Assembly (NCBI RefSeq): GCF_020832325.1
Contig: NZ_JAFIEU010000050.1
Coordinates: 1-64,000 of the forward strand
Source: Lunatimonas sp.
GTDB taxonomy: Bacteria; Bacteroidota; Bacteroidia; Cytophagales; Cyclobacteriaceae
Reading direction: 5' to 3'
Length of the DNA stretch: 64,000 bases
Positions within the stretch are counted from its first letter, which is position 1. The number at the start of each line of letters is the position of its first letter. The position numbers and the translations under genes are program-made. Shown here one piece after another: positions 9,520 to 17,894 of this stretch. The notes beneath the pieces are model-generated. The model saw only the letters and a program-made list of their open reading frames with translations. It made no database searches and was not told the DNA's origin.

Positions 9520-10911
9520 ATGGATACCGCCGATAGACTACTGCAGGGCATCGTGGCCATTGTGGGAGCGGATAACGTGCTGGTGGGCGATGAGTTGTCG
9601 GATCGATTTGCCCATATTTGGCAGACACACATTCCTTTGCGGGCGACCGCAGTGGCATTGCCTACCCGTATAGAGCAGGTGTCTCGTATATTGACGCTGT
9701 GCAATCAGCACGAAGTGTCCGTGGTGGTGCATGGAGGACGGACCAATATGGTCGGCAGCACCGAGACAGATGGGTCTGAATTGGTGATTTCCATGGAAAA
9801 GCTAAACCGGATCTTGGAAATCGACTCGGATAGCAAGACCGTAACGGTAGAGGCAGGTGTGATATTGGAAGACCTACATCGGGCTGTTCAGGAGGTTGAC
9901 TTGATGTTTCCGATCACGTACGGTGCAAAAGGCTCCGCCCAGGTTGGCGGAATGATCGCCACCAATGCCGGTGGATTGCGGGTTTTCCGATACGGAATGA
10001 CCCGGCAATGGGTATTGGGACTAGAAGCCGTACTGGCGAATGGTACGGTGATTTCGTCGATGAAAAAACTGGTCAAGGACAATTCCGGCCCGGATTTGAA
10101 GCAACTTTTTATCGGCTCAGAGGGCACATTGGGAGTAGTGACGAGGGCTGTGTTGCGGCTGTGTCATCCACCTTCCCATCGGAGCACTGCTTTTGTGGCA
10201 TTGTTGGATTATTCAGCCGTCGTCCGGTTTTTGAAATCAATGGAGCAGGTGTTGGGACCATCCCTCACAGCATTTGAGATCATATGGAAGGACACCTACC
10301 AAAGTATGTGCGGTATTTTGAAGGGTGGGGGTATTCCGCTTGCCTTTGGGTATCCCCTGTATGTGCTGCTGGAGACGTCTGGAGACGCATCTGCCTGTGG
10401 TGCGGGCAGACTAGAGAAGCTATTGGAGAAATCCCTTTTGCGTGGAGAAGTGTTGGATGCTGTGGTGGCTGGTTCTGACACGGAGCAGGCTTTATTTTGG
10501 CGGATTCGAGAAGACGTGGACCATATCGTTTCCCAATGCACGCACGATCAACATTTCGATGTGAGCCTACCAGTGGCGGATATTGGAGCCTATGTGGATC
10601 GGGTTAGCGCTGCGTTGGATCGGGTTTTGGAAGTTGACAAGTATTTTGTCTATGGGCATATGGCCGATGGGAATATGCATTTGGTGGTAAGTAAGACAGT
10701 TGGTTCGGAGGAGTTAAAGGAACGGGTAAACCATATCGTATACACCCCACTTCGGGACTATGGAGGGTCGATTTCGGCTGAACACGGCATCGGATTGCAT
10801 AAAAAGCCCTATCTGAGCTATTGCCGAAATCCGGAGGAAATGCAGCTTATGCGTACGCTAAAAAATGCGCTGGATCCAAAAGGTATTTTGAACCCAGGGA
10901 AAATACTATAA
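9520..10911 (+). CDS. FAD-binding oxidase/dehydrogenase (GlcD / D-lactate dehydrogenase type)
   Basis: A 463-residue flavoprotein of the VAO superfamily. The N-terminal half has the FAD_binding_4 signatures (VVVHGGRTNMVGSTE, YGAKGSAQVGGMIATNAGG, GSEGTLGVVT); the C-terminal half is the FAD-oxidase_C domain ending in SAEHGIGLHKKPYL and DPKGILNPGKIL. Relatives oxidise 2-hydroxyacids such as glycolate, D-lactate or D-2-hydroxyglutarate; the substrate cannot be told here. No GlcE or GlcF partner is next to it. Start chosen at ATG 9520, which directly follows a GTG at 9517. Confidence 0.9.
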   Translation: MDTADRLLQGIVAIVGADNVLVGDELSDRFAHIWQTHIPLRATAVALPTRIEQVSRILTLCNQHEVSVVVHGGRTNMVGSTETDGSELVISMEKLNRILEIDSDSKTVTVEAGVILEDLHRAVQEVDLMFPITYGAKGSAQVGGMIATNAGGLRVFRYGMTRQWVLGLEAVLANGTVISSMKKLVKDNSGPDLKQLFIGSEGTLGVVTRAVLRLCHPPSHRSTAFVALLDYSAVVRFLKSMEQVLGPSLTAFEIIWKDTYQSMCGILKGGGIPLAFGYPLYVLLETSGDASACGAGRLEKLLEKSLLRGEVLDAVVAGSDTEQALFWRIREDVDHIVSQCTHDQHFDVSLPVADIGAYVDRVSAALDRVLEVDKYFVYGHMADGNMHLVVSKTVGSEELKERVNHIVYTPLRDYGGSISAEHGIGLHKKPYLSYCRNPEEMQLMRTLKNALDPKGILNPGKIL

Positions 10912-10912
10912 A

Positions 10913-10947
10913 GCTCCGAAGAGGCCTTCAGTAGGCTTCTTCGGAGC
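10913..10947. terminator. hairpin between convergent genes
   Basis: Near-perfect 14-bp inverted repeat (10913-10926 with 10934-10947). The T-rich flank (ATACTATAAA read on the opposite strand) favours termination of the minus-strand nagX-like gene, while its position just after the FAD dehydrogenase stop suits both. Confidence 0.75.
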
Positions 10948-10959
10948 ATAGGCCAGTTG

Positions 10960-12129
10960 TTAGACCTTGATGAATATCTTTTTGCGGTAGAGGATATACA
11001 AAAATAGCCAAACCAGTAGTAACGCACCGAACGCTTCAAATACGCGATGCCATTCCTCCGGTAGGGGGCTATAGAGTCCATAGAACAACTTTCGGGAGGT
11101 ATAACCAAAGTTGATAAAGCTATAGCCAAAATAGATGGTCAGGGAGTTTAATCCAATCACTTGGAAAAAGAAGGCCCATTTACGTACTTTCCAAACATCG
11201 ATGACGGTATAAAAAGCCATCAGAAATAGAAAGGCCATACCGGCTGTGAGTAGTACGAAGGAGCTGCTCCAAAGGTGCTTGTTGATGGGGAAATGCAAGC
11301 CCCAAACCAATCCAACGCCGATGCCTACTATCCCTGCGAGGCTCAGCCACTTGATTTTTTCGGTTTCCGAGGTGTTTTTGGCGAGTATTTCCCCTGCTAA
11401 GCTACCCAGAATGGTCAGGCACATGGCAGGAAACTGGGTGAGCAGACCCAACTCATCGTAGGTGCCCTGCAGCAACCTTCCTGGTAGAAATGTTCGGTCA
11501 AACCAACCGACCAAGTTCCCTTCAAAACTTAGATCTCCGGCCCCGTAGCCAGGTACCGGGATCAAGAAAAGTGCCGCATAGTAGGAGAGTAGTATGCCCA
11601 ATGCCCAGCCCAGCCGTTGCAGGCTGTTAAAGTTGAGGAATAGAACCGTAGAAACAAAGGATGCAAGACCTATGCGGCCCAACACGGAACCTAGGCGTAT
11701 CTGCGAAGGTTCGAAAAAGGGAATAGGGGCGTTTTTAAACAGGATGCCCAAGCAGATCAGAATAAGCATCCGCTTAAAAGCCTTTTTATATAAAAGCTGT
11801 TTCCCTAAACCCAGGGCCATACCTTTATTTAAAGAAAATACCAACGATACCCCTGCCATAAACAGAAACAGGGGAAAGATAAAGTCGTAGAAAGTAAATC
11901 CATTCCAAGCGGGGTGGGTGAGCTGATCGGCTATCCAATCCACGGCTGCCAATCCGGTTTTTCCCTTAAGGAGTACCAGGAAGGTTCCTCCTCCGGATAT
12001 CAGTAGCATGTCAAAACCTCTTAGGGCATCTAGAGACAGCAGTCTTTTACTGCTGCCAGGGGATTGATGCGTGGTGCTCGAAAAGTCCTCCGAACTGACG
12101 TCAAGATTTGGCTGGGGCGAGTTTTTCAT
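10960..12129 (-). CDS. nagX: NagX-like polytopic membrane acyltransferase-family protein (DUF1624/DUF5009)
   Basis: A 389-residue inner-membrane protein with about ten hydrophobic segments and the family hallmark RLLSLDALRGFDM (about residues 29-41). It belongs with bacterial relatives of heparan-alpha-glucosaminide N-acetyltransferase. The divergent neighbours are glucosamine-6-phosphate deaminase and a FucP-type transporter, the same partners that NagX proteins have in GlcNAc utilisation clusters of other bacteria, so a role in GlcNAc or chitin-derived sugar use is inferred. Biochemical activity of bacterial NagX is not settled. The N-terminal 28 residues are polar and Ser-rich, probably cytoplasmic. 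Confidence 0.85.
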   Translation of the reverse strand: MKNSPQPNLDVSSEDFSSTTHQSPGSSKRLLSLDALRGFDMLLISGGGTFLVLLKGKTGLAAVDWIADQLTHPAWNGFTFYDFIFPLFLFMAGVSLVFSLNKGMALGLGKQLLYKKAFKRMLILICLGILFKNAPIPFFEPSQIRLGSVLGRIGLASFVSTVLFLNFNSLQRLGWALGILLSYYAALFLIPVPGYGAGDLSFEGNLVGWFDRTFLPGRLLQGTYDELGLLTQFPAMCLTILGSLAGEILAKNTSETEKIKWLSLAGIVGIGVGLVWGLHFPINKHLWSSSFVLLTAGMAFLFLMAFYTVIDVWKVRKWAFFFQVIGLNSLTIYFGYSFINFGYTSRKLFYGLYSPLPEEWHRVFEAFGALLLVWLFLYILYRKKIFIKV

Positions 12130-12725
12130 TTTGGGTTGATTGGTTGCTTTCTCCGTTTATAAGGCAAGAATGATGATTTATACTATTTGTGGATGATTTG
12201 CAGTCAATTTATTTCTATTAATTGGATTATAAAAGTATTTTTATCGGGCGTGCTCTAAATTAATTACCAATGGCTACCTTTGTTTATCTGATATTTGGTA
12301 CGTAACCGGATTATTCACCTGGAAATACAGTTGCTTTGCGTTCCGCTGACTAGGGGTGTGCGTAATTTGTGACAGGCTAGTTGATGCCAAATGTATTGAG
12401 AGGACAGCCCATGAATCAGACAACCGACTACTTGATAAAATAGGCATTGGTCTGAGGTGTACCTAGCAGGATTTTGTCTGCCAAAGCTTCTTGACACCTA
12501 AAATTTTGGCTAACTTAGCCGGAAATTTCAAGTGTATGCCATTTGTTTTTGAGTGGTCAGAATCTGTCCCGCACCGACGGTCGGGATGCCTTCCTTCAGG
12601 TAAGTAGCATGGTTTATGGTCACCCAACTGGGAGACGATGTTGTCATGCCTGTCCGCCTTTGGATGGCTTGATTTCATTGGATCACCATTAAGTTTAGTT
12701 TTTACCAATCCTATAATTAGTGAAC
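12130..12725. other. divergent intergenic region between nagX and nagB
   Basis: About 600 bases without a convincing gene; short open frames lack family features and start/stop context. It must hold promoters for both divergent genes. A TAnnTTTG-like element (TACCTTTG, 12275-12282) and a small imperfect palindrome TCCCGCACCGACGGTCGGGA (around 12568) are visible, but neither is placed convincingly relative to the nagB start. Confidence 0.5.
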
Positions 12726-13460
12726 ATGGAAATAATCGTATCCGCCGATCCCAAGGAGTTGGGTCAAAAAGGCGGTAGTGCTGCGGGAGAACTCATCCGA
12801 AAGGCAATCGCCGAAAGGGGTGAGGCAACTATCATTTTGGCTACGGGAACGAGCCAGTTTGAAACTATCAATCAACTGCTGGAAGAAAAAGGGATCGCAT
12901 GGGACAAGGTAACCATGTTTCACCTCGACGAATATTTGGGATTGCCGATTACCCATCCGGCGAGCTTTCGCAAGTACTTAAAGGAGCGTTTTTTGGATAA
13001 GGTTGGTCAGCTGGCGGCCTATTACCTGATAGATGGTGAGGCAGATCCAGTAGAAGAAACCGAGAGGCTGGGGCATCTGATTGCCTCAAAGCCCATCGAT
13101 GTGGCGTTGGTTGGCATTGGAGAAAACGGGCATTTGGCATTTAACGATCCACCTGCTGATTTTGATACGGAGAAGCCCTATTTGGTGGTAGACCTGGATG
13201 AAGCGTGCCGCAAGCAGCAATTGGGCGAAGGCTGGTTTCCGGATTTCGACTCCGTTCCGAAGCAAGCCATCAGCATGTCCATCAGACATATCATGAAATC
13301 TGCCGCGATCATCTGTTCGGTGCCCGATGAGCGAAAGGCAAAGGCGGTGCAGGAATGCGTCGAAAACGAAGTAAGCAATCTTTTTCCTGCTTCCATTCTG
13401 CAACAGCATCCGCAATGCACGCTGTATTTGGACAAGGCTTCTGCCTCTCTGTTAAAATAA
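12726..13460 (+). CDS. nagB: glucosamine-6-phosphate deaminase
   Basis: A 244-residue NagB/6-phosphogluconolactonase-fold enzyme that converts glucosamine-6-phosphate to fructose-6-phosphate and ammonia. The family signatures [17 protein letters not shown] with HPASFR, and [15 protein letters not shown] are all present and place it in the deaminase rather than the lactonase branch. Start set at ATG 12726 (an in-frame GTG lies two codons upstream). It is followed after 26 bases by the transporter gene, so the two are probably co-transcribed. Cytoplasmic. Confidence 0.93.
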   Translation: MEIIVSADPKELGQKGGSAAGELIRKAIAERGEATIILATGTSQFETINQLLEEKGIAWDKVTMFHLDEYLGLPITHPASFRKYLKERFLDKVGQLAAYYLIDGEADPVEETERLGHLIASKPIDVALVGIGENGHLAFNDPPADFDTEKPYLVVDLDEACRKQQLGEGWFPDFDSVPKQAISMSIRHIMKSAAIICSVPDERKAKAVQECVENEVSNLFPASILQQHPQCTLYLDKASASLLK

Positions 13461-13486
13461 CCCTACCAACCAAAATAACCAAACCT

Positions 13487-14818
13487 GTGGCGTCCAAAAC
13501 CCAAACTGTAGAAGTAGGCGCGCTCACGCAGCGACAGACCTATATTTCGATCGGCATCATCGGTGGACTGTTTTTTATCTTTGGCTTTGTGTCATGGGTA
13601 AATGCCATCCTGATACCCTATTTTAAGGTGGCCTGCGAGCTCAACAACTTTCAGTCCTACCTGGTCGCTTTTGCCTTTTATATTTCCTATTTTGTATTCT
13701 CGGTTCCAGCTTCTTATTTGCTGAAGGCTGTCGGATTCAAAAAGGGGATGAGTGTGGGTTTTTGGGTCATGGCGGTTGGTGCGTTCGTTTTTATTCCTGC
13801 TGCGATGGGCCGGACCTACGAGATTTTTCTCCTAGGCCTATTCCTGATTGGTGCCGGTTTGGCGGTCCTTCAGACCGCGGCGAACCCCTATATCACCATT
13901 TTGGGTCCCAAGGAGTCGGCCGCCCAACGCATCAGCATCATGGGTATACTGAACAAGGGGGCCGGTATCCTCGCTCCGTTGGTGTTTGCTGCAGTGGTGC
14001 TGCGGGTCACCGACGACGCCATGATCTCCCAACTGGACACCTTGGATGTGTCCACCAAAGATCAGTATTTGGACGAGCTGATCGGAAGGGTGATATTGCC
14101 TTATACATTGGTTGGTATTTCGTTGGTAGTTTTGGGGGTGTTGGTGCGTTTGTCTCCGTTGCCCGAAATCAACACCGAACAGGAAACGGCCGAGGTGGCC
14201 ATTACCAATGCCCATAAAACCCATATCTTCCAGTTTCCGCATTTGATCCTGGGAGCGGTTGCCATTTTCCTTCACGTGGGTACTCAGGTGATTGCCATCG
14301 ATACCATCATGAGTTATGCCATGTCGATGGGCATATCCATGTTGGATGCCAAGGTTTTCCCTTCTTACACCTTGGCAGGAATGATTGCCGGGTACATTTT
14401 TGGCATTATTACCATTCCCAGGTTTATCCAACAGGTTAACGTGCTCAGGGCATTCACTACCATGGGGCTATTGTTTACCTTTGGGATTCTGTTTTTGAGA
14501 GGTGAGGTTAGCCTGCTGGGGCTGGATGTAGACGTGTCTATCTGGTTTGTGGTGCTGCTCGGCTTTGCCAATTCGCTGGTTTGGGCGGGAATCTGGCCCT
14601 TGGCGTTGGATGGGCTGGGAAAGTTTACCAAACTTGGTGCGTCCATTTTGATCATGGGGTTGTGTGGAAATGCCATTCTACCGATGGTTTATGGACATTA
14701 TGCCGACGCAGTGGGCTTGAGAGAAGCTTACTGGGTATTGGTTCCTTGCTATCTGTACCTTATGTATTACGCGTTTTATGGTCACAGAATACGGTACTGG
14801 CAAAGAGGGAAACGGTGA
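13487..14818 (+). CDS. nagP: sugar MFS transporter, FucP/NagP type
   Basis: A 12-helix MFS permease of about 443 residues, of the FucP/GluP branch (GFVSWVNAILIPYFK, ANPYITILGPKESAAQRIS, GIWPLALDGLGKFTK). In context with nagB and nagX it is probably a GlcNAc permease. The open frame reaches back to 13355 inside nagB, but the upstream part overlaps nagB and has no membrane-protein character; GTG 13487, 26 bases after the nagB stop, is the sensible start, and no ATG lies nearby. No GlcNAc kinase or nagA is in the window. Confidence 0.88.
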   Translation: MASKTQTVEVGALTQRQTYISIGIIGGLFFIFGFVSWVNAILIPYFKVACELNNFQSYLVAFAFYISYFVFSVPASYLLKAVGFKKGMSVGFWVMAVGAFVFIPAAMGRTYEIFLLGLFLIGAGLAVLQTAANPYITILGPKESAAQRISIMGILNKGAGILAPLVFAAVVLRVTDDAMISQLDTLDVSTKDQYLDELIGRVILPYTLVGISLVVLGVLVRLSPLPEINTEQETAEVAITNAHKTHIFQFPHLILGAVAIFLHVGTQVIAIDTIMSYAMSMGISMLDAKVFPSYTLAGMIAGYIFGIITIPRFIQQVNVLRAFTTMGLLFTFGILFLRGEVSLLGLDVDVSIWFVVLLGFANSLVWAGIWPLALDGLGKFTKLGASILIMGLCGNAILPMVYGHYADAVGLREAYWVLVPCYLYLMYYAFYGHRIRYWQRGKR

Positions 14819-14855
14819 GGTTAGACTAAGCGATCCTATGAAATGAAAACCTTGA

Positions 14856-14898
14856 AAAAGCCACCTCTAAACTTACTTGTTGGGGTGGCTTTTGTTTT
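14856..14898 (+). terminator. terminator after the nagB-nagP unit
   Basis: AAAGCCACC pairs with GGTGGCTTT across an ~18-base loop and is followed by TGTTTTTATT. Placed 40 bases after the transporter stop. Confidence 0.8.
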
Positions 14899-15264
14899 TA
14901 TTGAAGATTATACGCCTCAATCCTCGACCAAATACATGATTTCTGCTACCAAGATTGCAGGGCTACGCCCCTGAGTGTAGCTTGTTCCCTACCGGCAGGT
15001 CTAAAAAACTGTCGGCCGAGTGGGACAGGTTCACCGCGGGATAAATACCCACCTATCCGGTTTCTGTTATCGTCATCGGGCCGATATTTAGGTATTTCGG
15101 CTGCTTCCTTCCCGATCTGTTTGCAGCTGGAATTTATCTAGTTGTACTTCTATTCAAATATCAGCGGGTTCCAAAAAGCTATTATCGAAGCCAGTCTAAA
15201 TGGTATGAAAGGAAACAACTTAGAAGCAAGTCAAAAATAGGAGGTGATACCGATTCCCCGGGCT
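14899..15264. other. non-coding region before the RAYT/REP locus
   Basis: About 365 bases with no credible gene. There is a short imperfect hairpin near 14957-14974 (CAGGGCTACGCCCCTG) followed by GAGTGTAGC, vaguely like the REP hairpins further right. Nothing else was recognised. Confidence 0.4.
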
Positions 15265-15287
15265 GGGTGTAGTTTGCAACTACACCC
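15265..15287. repeat. REP-like hairpin 1
   Basis: Perfect palindrome GGGTGTAGTT-TGC-AACTACACCC, 10-bp stem and 3-base loop. It lies downstream of the RAYT gene (which runs leftward), a usual place for REP elements tied to that transposase. Confidence 0.8.
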
Positions 15288-15296
15288 TTCTATTAA

Positions 15297-15315
15297 TTCC
15301 AATTTGCAATTGGAA
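15297..15315. repeat. REP-like hairpin 2
   Basis: Perfect palindrome TTCCAATT-TGC-AATTGGAA, 8-bp stem, with the same TGC loop as hairpin 1 nine bases upstream. Two adjacent hairpins with a shared loop but different stems form a BIME-like pair next to the transposase stop codon. Confidence 0.75.
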
Positions 15316-15325
15316 ATGGACGGAA

Positions 15326-15871
15326 TTACCAATAATCGACCTCTATTAAGCCTTCTAACCCAGCATAATTCCTTGCGCTCGAACACATATAGTCTTCAGG
15401 TTTTTCCACGATTCCTGCCCTTACCGGATTCTTATGAATATAATTCATTCTACTTTCGATCATTTCAGTTCGATAAAGTTCAATAGCATGGTTTTCGTGT
15501 GTCCAAAATTGCATTTCACCGGCTCTTTTATTTAATTTAGCATGATAAGCAAAAATCATCTTCAACCATTCCTTTCTGCTTTCCTGTGGATTCTCCAGTA
15601 TCATTTTAAGCAATTTCTTGCTTGTAAACTTCTTAAAATCCCGTACCCAACCTGACAATTTTCCGTCTTTTTGTTGAACAACCAAGTGAAGGTGATTGGT
15701 CATGATAACATAACCAAAGAGGAAAAGTCCCTTCTCCTTTCTACAATAAGCCAGATTTTCCAAGATACAGTCCCTATAAAGCTTTCTTGAAAACACATCT
15801 GCCCATCCAACCACTTGGAAAGTTAAAAAGTAGGGCATTTCCTGATCTCGTATTTGGTAAGCCTCTCCCAT
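15326..15871 (-). CDS. REP-associated tyrosine transposase (RAYT, IS200-like Y1 domain)
   Basis: A 181-residue single-domain Y1 transposase of the TnpA-REP type. The HUH metal motif is seen as TNHLHLVV (about residues 58-65) and the catalytic Tyr in SRMNYIHKNPVRAGIV (about 140-155). RAYTs nick and mobilise REP hairpins in other bacteria. Complete, with its own ATG at 15871 and intact motifs, so likely functional. Hairpins lie on both sides (15265-15315 and 16076-16097). Confidence 0.9.
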   Translation of the reverse strand: MGEAYQIRDQEMPYFLTFQVVGWADVFSRKLYRDCILENLAYCRKEKGLFLFGYVIMTNHLHLVVQQKDGKLSGWVRDFKKFTSKKLLKMILENPQESRKEWLKMIFAYHAKLNKRAGEMQFWTHENHAIELYRTEMIESRMNYIHKNPVRAGIVEKPEDYMCSSARNYAGLEGLIEVDYW

Positions 15872-16020
15872 AGCTGAAAATAGCTTATCCGCACGGAAAT
15901 TACAAATGAATATAGAAGTCTATAAATAGAAGGAATGGTTTTTTTCGGAGCCGTCTTCAAATCTCAGTCAGAAAGTCTTCAAAATGTCTGGTATGTGTTT
16001 ACTAATAAATTCTTTCGTAC

Positions 16021-16035
16021 GCCATTTCAAATGGC
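16021..16035. repeat. short perfect palindrome
   Basis: GCCATTT-C-AAATGGC, a 7-bp stem around one base, lying between the RAYT gene and hairpin 3. Function unknown; too short to be sure it is more than chance. Confidence 0.4.
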
Positions 16036-16075
16036 AGGAAATGGATTACGTACTCCAAATAGATTAGAAATAGTA

Positions 16076-16097
16076 GGGTGTAGTGGATACTACACCC
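16076..16097. repeat. REP-like hairpin 3
   Basis: GGGTGTAGT-GGAT-ACTACACCC, a 9-bp perfect stem with the same GGGTGTAGT arm as hairpin 1. It sits exactly at the left edge of an IS3-type transposase remnant. Confidence 0.75.
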
Positions 16098-16290
16098 AGT
16101 CGGGGGAAAGGAAGGGCGCTGGACAATATCTACATCGAGCGGTTCTGTCGGTCCATCAAATATGACTACGTTTACCTGAACCCATGCGAGGATGGCTTTG
16201 AGCTGTGGAAAGGGGTAAAATGGTACATGGATTACGATGACACCAAGATCCACCACACCACCCGGGAAACGCCCGGGGAGAGATACGGGG
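16098..16290 (+). pseudogene. C-terminal remnant of an IS3-family transposase (integrase core)
   Basis: About 64 residues starting SRGKGRALDNIYIERFCRSI and ending near TPGERYG match the end of the IS3 OrfB integrase core (RALDNIFIERLWRSVKYE... type). The start of the core, including the first two acidic residues, is missing, and similarity ends at about 16290, after which the open frame runs on into unrelated sequence. The breakpoint on the left is the edge of REP-like hairpin 3. Confidence 0.8.
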
Positions 16291-16493
16291 CAGTTCTTTT
16301 ATTGGGATCGTTGGCAGCGGTGGTCGGATTTGGATTTGTCTCAGACCAGCATGCAGATGTAAAGGCACAAAGTGGTGTTGAGTGGTGTCAGTGGTTTGAT
16401 GCACCTGACGAACCCCATGACGGGTGCGTGATTTTGGTTTTTAATCTTCCTTGCATATGCGAAGGGTGCTAAAATCAGTAATTATCAAAATAT

Positions 16494-16525
16494 GAATATA
16501 GATAGCAAGTTTGTTATCTATATTC
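16494..16525. promoter_or_regulatory. 11-bp perfect inverted repeat upstream of the DUF4221 gene
   Basis: GAATATAGATA and TATCTATATTC flank a 10-base spacer, ending 25 bases before the ATG at 16551. The symmetry and position suit an operator for a dimeric regulator overlapping the promoter, or the end of a lost mobile element. No second copy was seen before the paralogue at 17895. Confidence 0.5.
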
Positions 16526-16550
16526 TATTTACTATTAATTTTTATAAATT

Positions 16551-17699
16551 ATGAAAAAGATCGTATTTATTGTATTTTTGAGTTTGTTATCTTTTGGTTG
16601 TAATAAGAAAACTCAAAAAAGGCAGTTTAAAATGGAAACAATAGAAGAAATTTCCATAAAGACAAATGATCTTATCTCTGTAAATCCTGGAAACACAAAG
16701 TTTATTGAAACTGACTCAGGTACATTTTTATTTGCCTATAATCATGTAGAGAAAAATTACCAATTCATTGATTTTTCAAATGGGAAAGTGAATCATAAAA
16801 TTCCTCTAACCTTTGAGGGGCCAAATAGTGTTAAGGGACTTCTTGGAGCAACTCTTACAGGTCCGGATTCGATATGGCTTACCTTTTCTCCACCTGCAAT
16901 TGGACTAATCAATTTTAAGGGAGAACTTCTGTTAAAAAGACAAATACCCAATGATAGGGTTTCTGTTACTGCCTTAATAACTACATTTTACAAGCCAATT
17001 ATACAAATAGGGGCGGAAATTTATGGCCCCCAACCTTATTTTATGGGTCATCACGAAATGGACAAGGAACAGATTGCCAAACACCAATTGGTTTTTAGCT
17101 ATTCCTTCGGTACCGAAACTACATCGTGGCATGAGGTTTTTTACTCAAGCACTTACTGGGATAATGGCAAGAAGCTTACGGATTATTCATGGGATGAGAG
17201 AGATGGAAAAATTTATATTGCCCCATATTATGATCATCAAATTCAGATTTTCGATAGTGCCACCAAGAGGGTGGTGAAAAGAAATGAGGTTAAATCTCTT
17301 TATGTTAACCGTTTCAATTTTGTGGATAATATTCCATCCGGTTTTGAAGAAGCCAATAGAAACATTTTAGAAAGCGACCAATATGGTCCTTTTGTTTACG
17401 ATCGCTTTAGGGATCTATTTTATCGTGTATTTATACCCAGTTACAAGTCGGATAGTGAGCTATCATCAGAGGAACTGCGGTTTTTTGTCAGGTCTCGACC
17501 ATATGCCGGAATAATGGTTTTGGATAGCGAGTTGAACGTTCTTGGTGAGCATATATTTGATAAGTTTGAAATACATACTTCAACAAATATGTTCGTTGGA
17601 GAGAGAGGTCTATATCTATCCCTCAACAACGAAAACCACCCCGACTATGACGAAAATCATTTCAGGTATAGGCTGGTGCGGTTTGATATAGAAGAATGA
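16551..17699 (+). CDS. DUF4221-type lipoprotein with propeller-like sequence
   Basis: A 382-residue lipoprotein; the N-terminus MKKIVFIVFLSLLSFGC gives a lipobox with Cys17. The body resembles Bacteroidota DUF4221 proteins (predicted beta-propeller; motifs such as GPDSIWLTFSP and NMFVGERGLYLSLNNEN). Function unknown; these are often found as tandem paralogues in Cytophagales. A frameshifted paralogue follows at 17895. Base composition is more AT-rich than the flanking core genes, which fits an acquired or accessory patch. Confidence 0.8.
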   Translation: MKKIVFIVFLSLLSFGCNKKTQKRQFKMETIEEISIKTNDLISVNPGNTKFIETDSGTFLFAYNHVEKNYQFIDFSNGKVNHKIPLTFEGPNSVKGLLGATLTGPDSIWLTFSPPAIGLINFKGELLLKRQIPNDRVSVTALITTFYKPIIQIGAEIYGPQPYFMGHHEMDKEQIAKHQLVFSYSFGTETTSWHEVFYSSTYWDNGKKLTDYSWDERDGKIYIAPYYDHQIQIFDSATKRVVKRNEVKSLYVNRFNFVDNIPSGFEEANRNILESDQYGPFVYDRFRDLFYRVFIPSYKSDSELSSEELRFFVRSRPYAGIMVLDSELNVLGEHIFDKFEIHTSTNMFVGERGLYLSLNNENHPDYDENHFRYRLVRFDIEE

Positions 17700-17894
17700 G
17701 TAGGGGAGGCAGATTACCCGGACTATATTTTTGTCTACTTGTTACTGTAACGTAAGCAAACCTACATCCCCATCCGTTTTTTCCGGTAAAGGGTTTGGAT
17801 CTTTGCGGGCATGATAGATCCACAAACTGTTGCCTCGAGGGGGCTAGACCACGTTTTATATGTATGGCTGACTTATTTTTATTGAATCGTTTGA

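Noticed and set aside
12315-12708. Minus-strand open frames in the nagX-nagB spacer
   Set aside because: Short, overlapping, without signal peptide or family motifs; more likely chance frames in a regulatory spacer.
13355-13486. Longer N-terminus for the nagP-like transporter
   Set aside because: It would overlap the nagB coding sequence by about 100 bases and adds a polar, non-membrane stretch; the GTG after the nagB stop fits better.
15935-16165. Plus-strand open frame between the RAYT gene and the IS3 remnant
   Set aside because: Spans the palindrome, the REP-like hairpin and the remnant start; no protein family and composition is not gene-like.
16291-16472. C-terminal continuation of the IS3 remnant frame
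   Set aside because: No similarity to the transposase after TPGERYG; it is read-through into unrelated sequence, and no other family was recognised.
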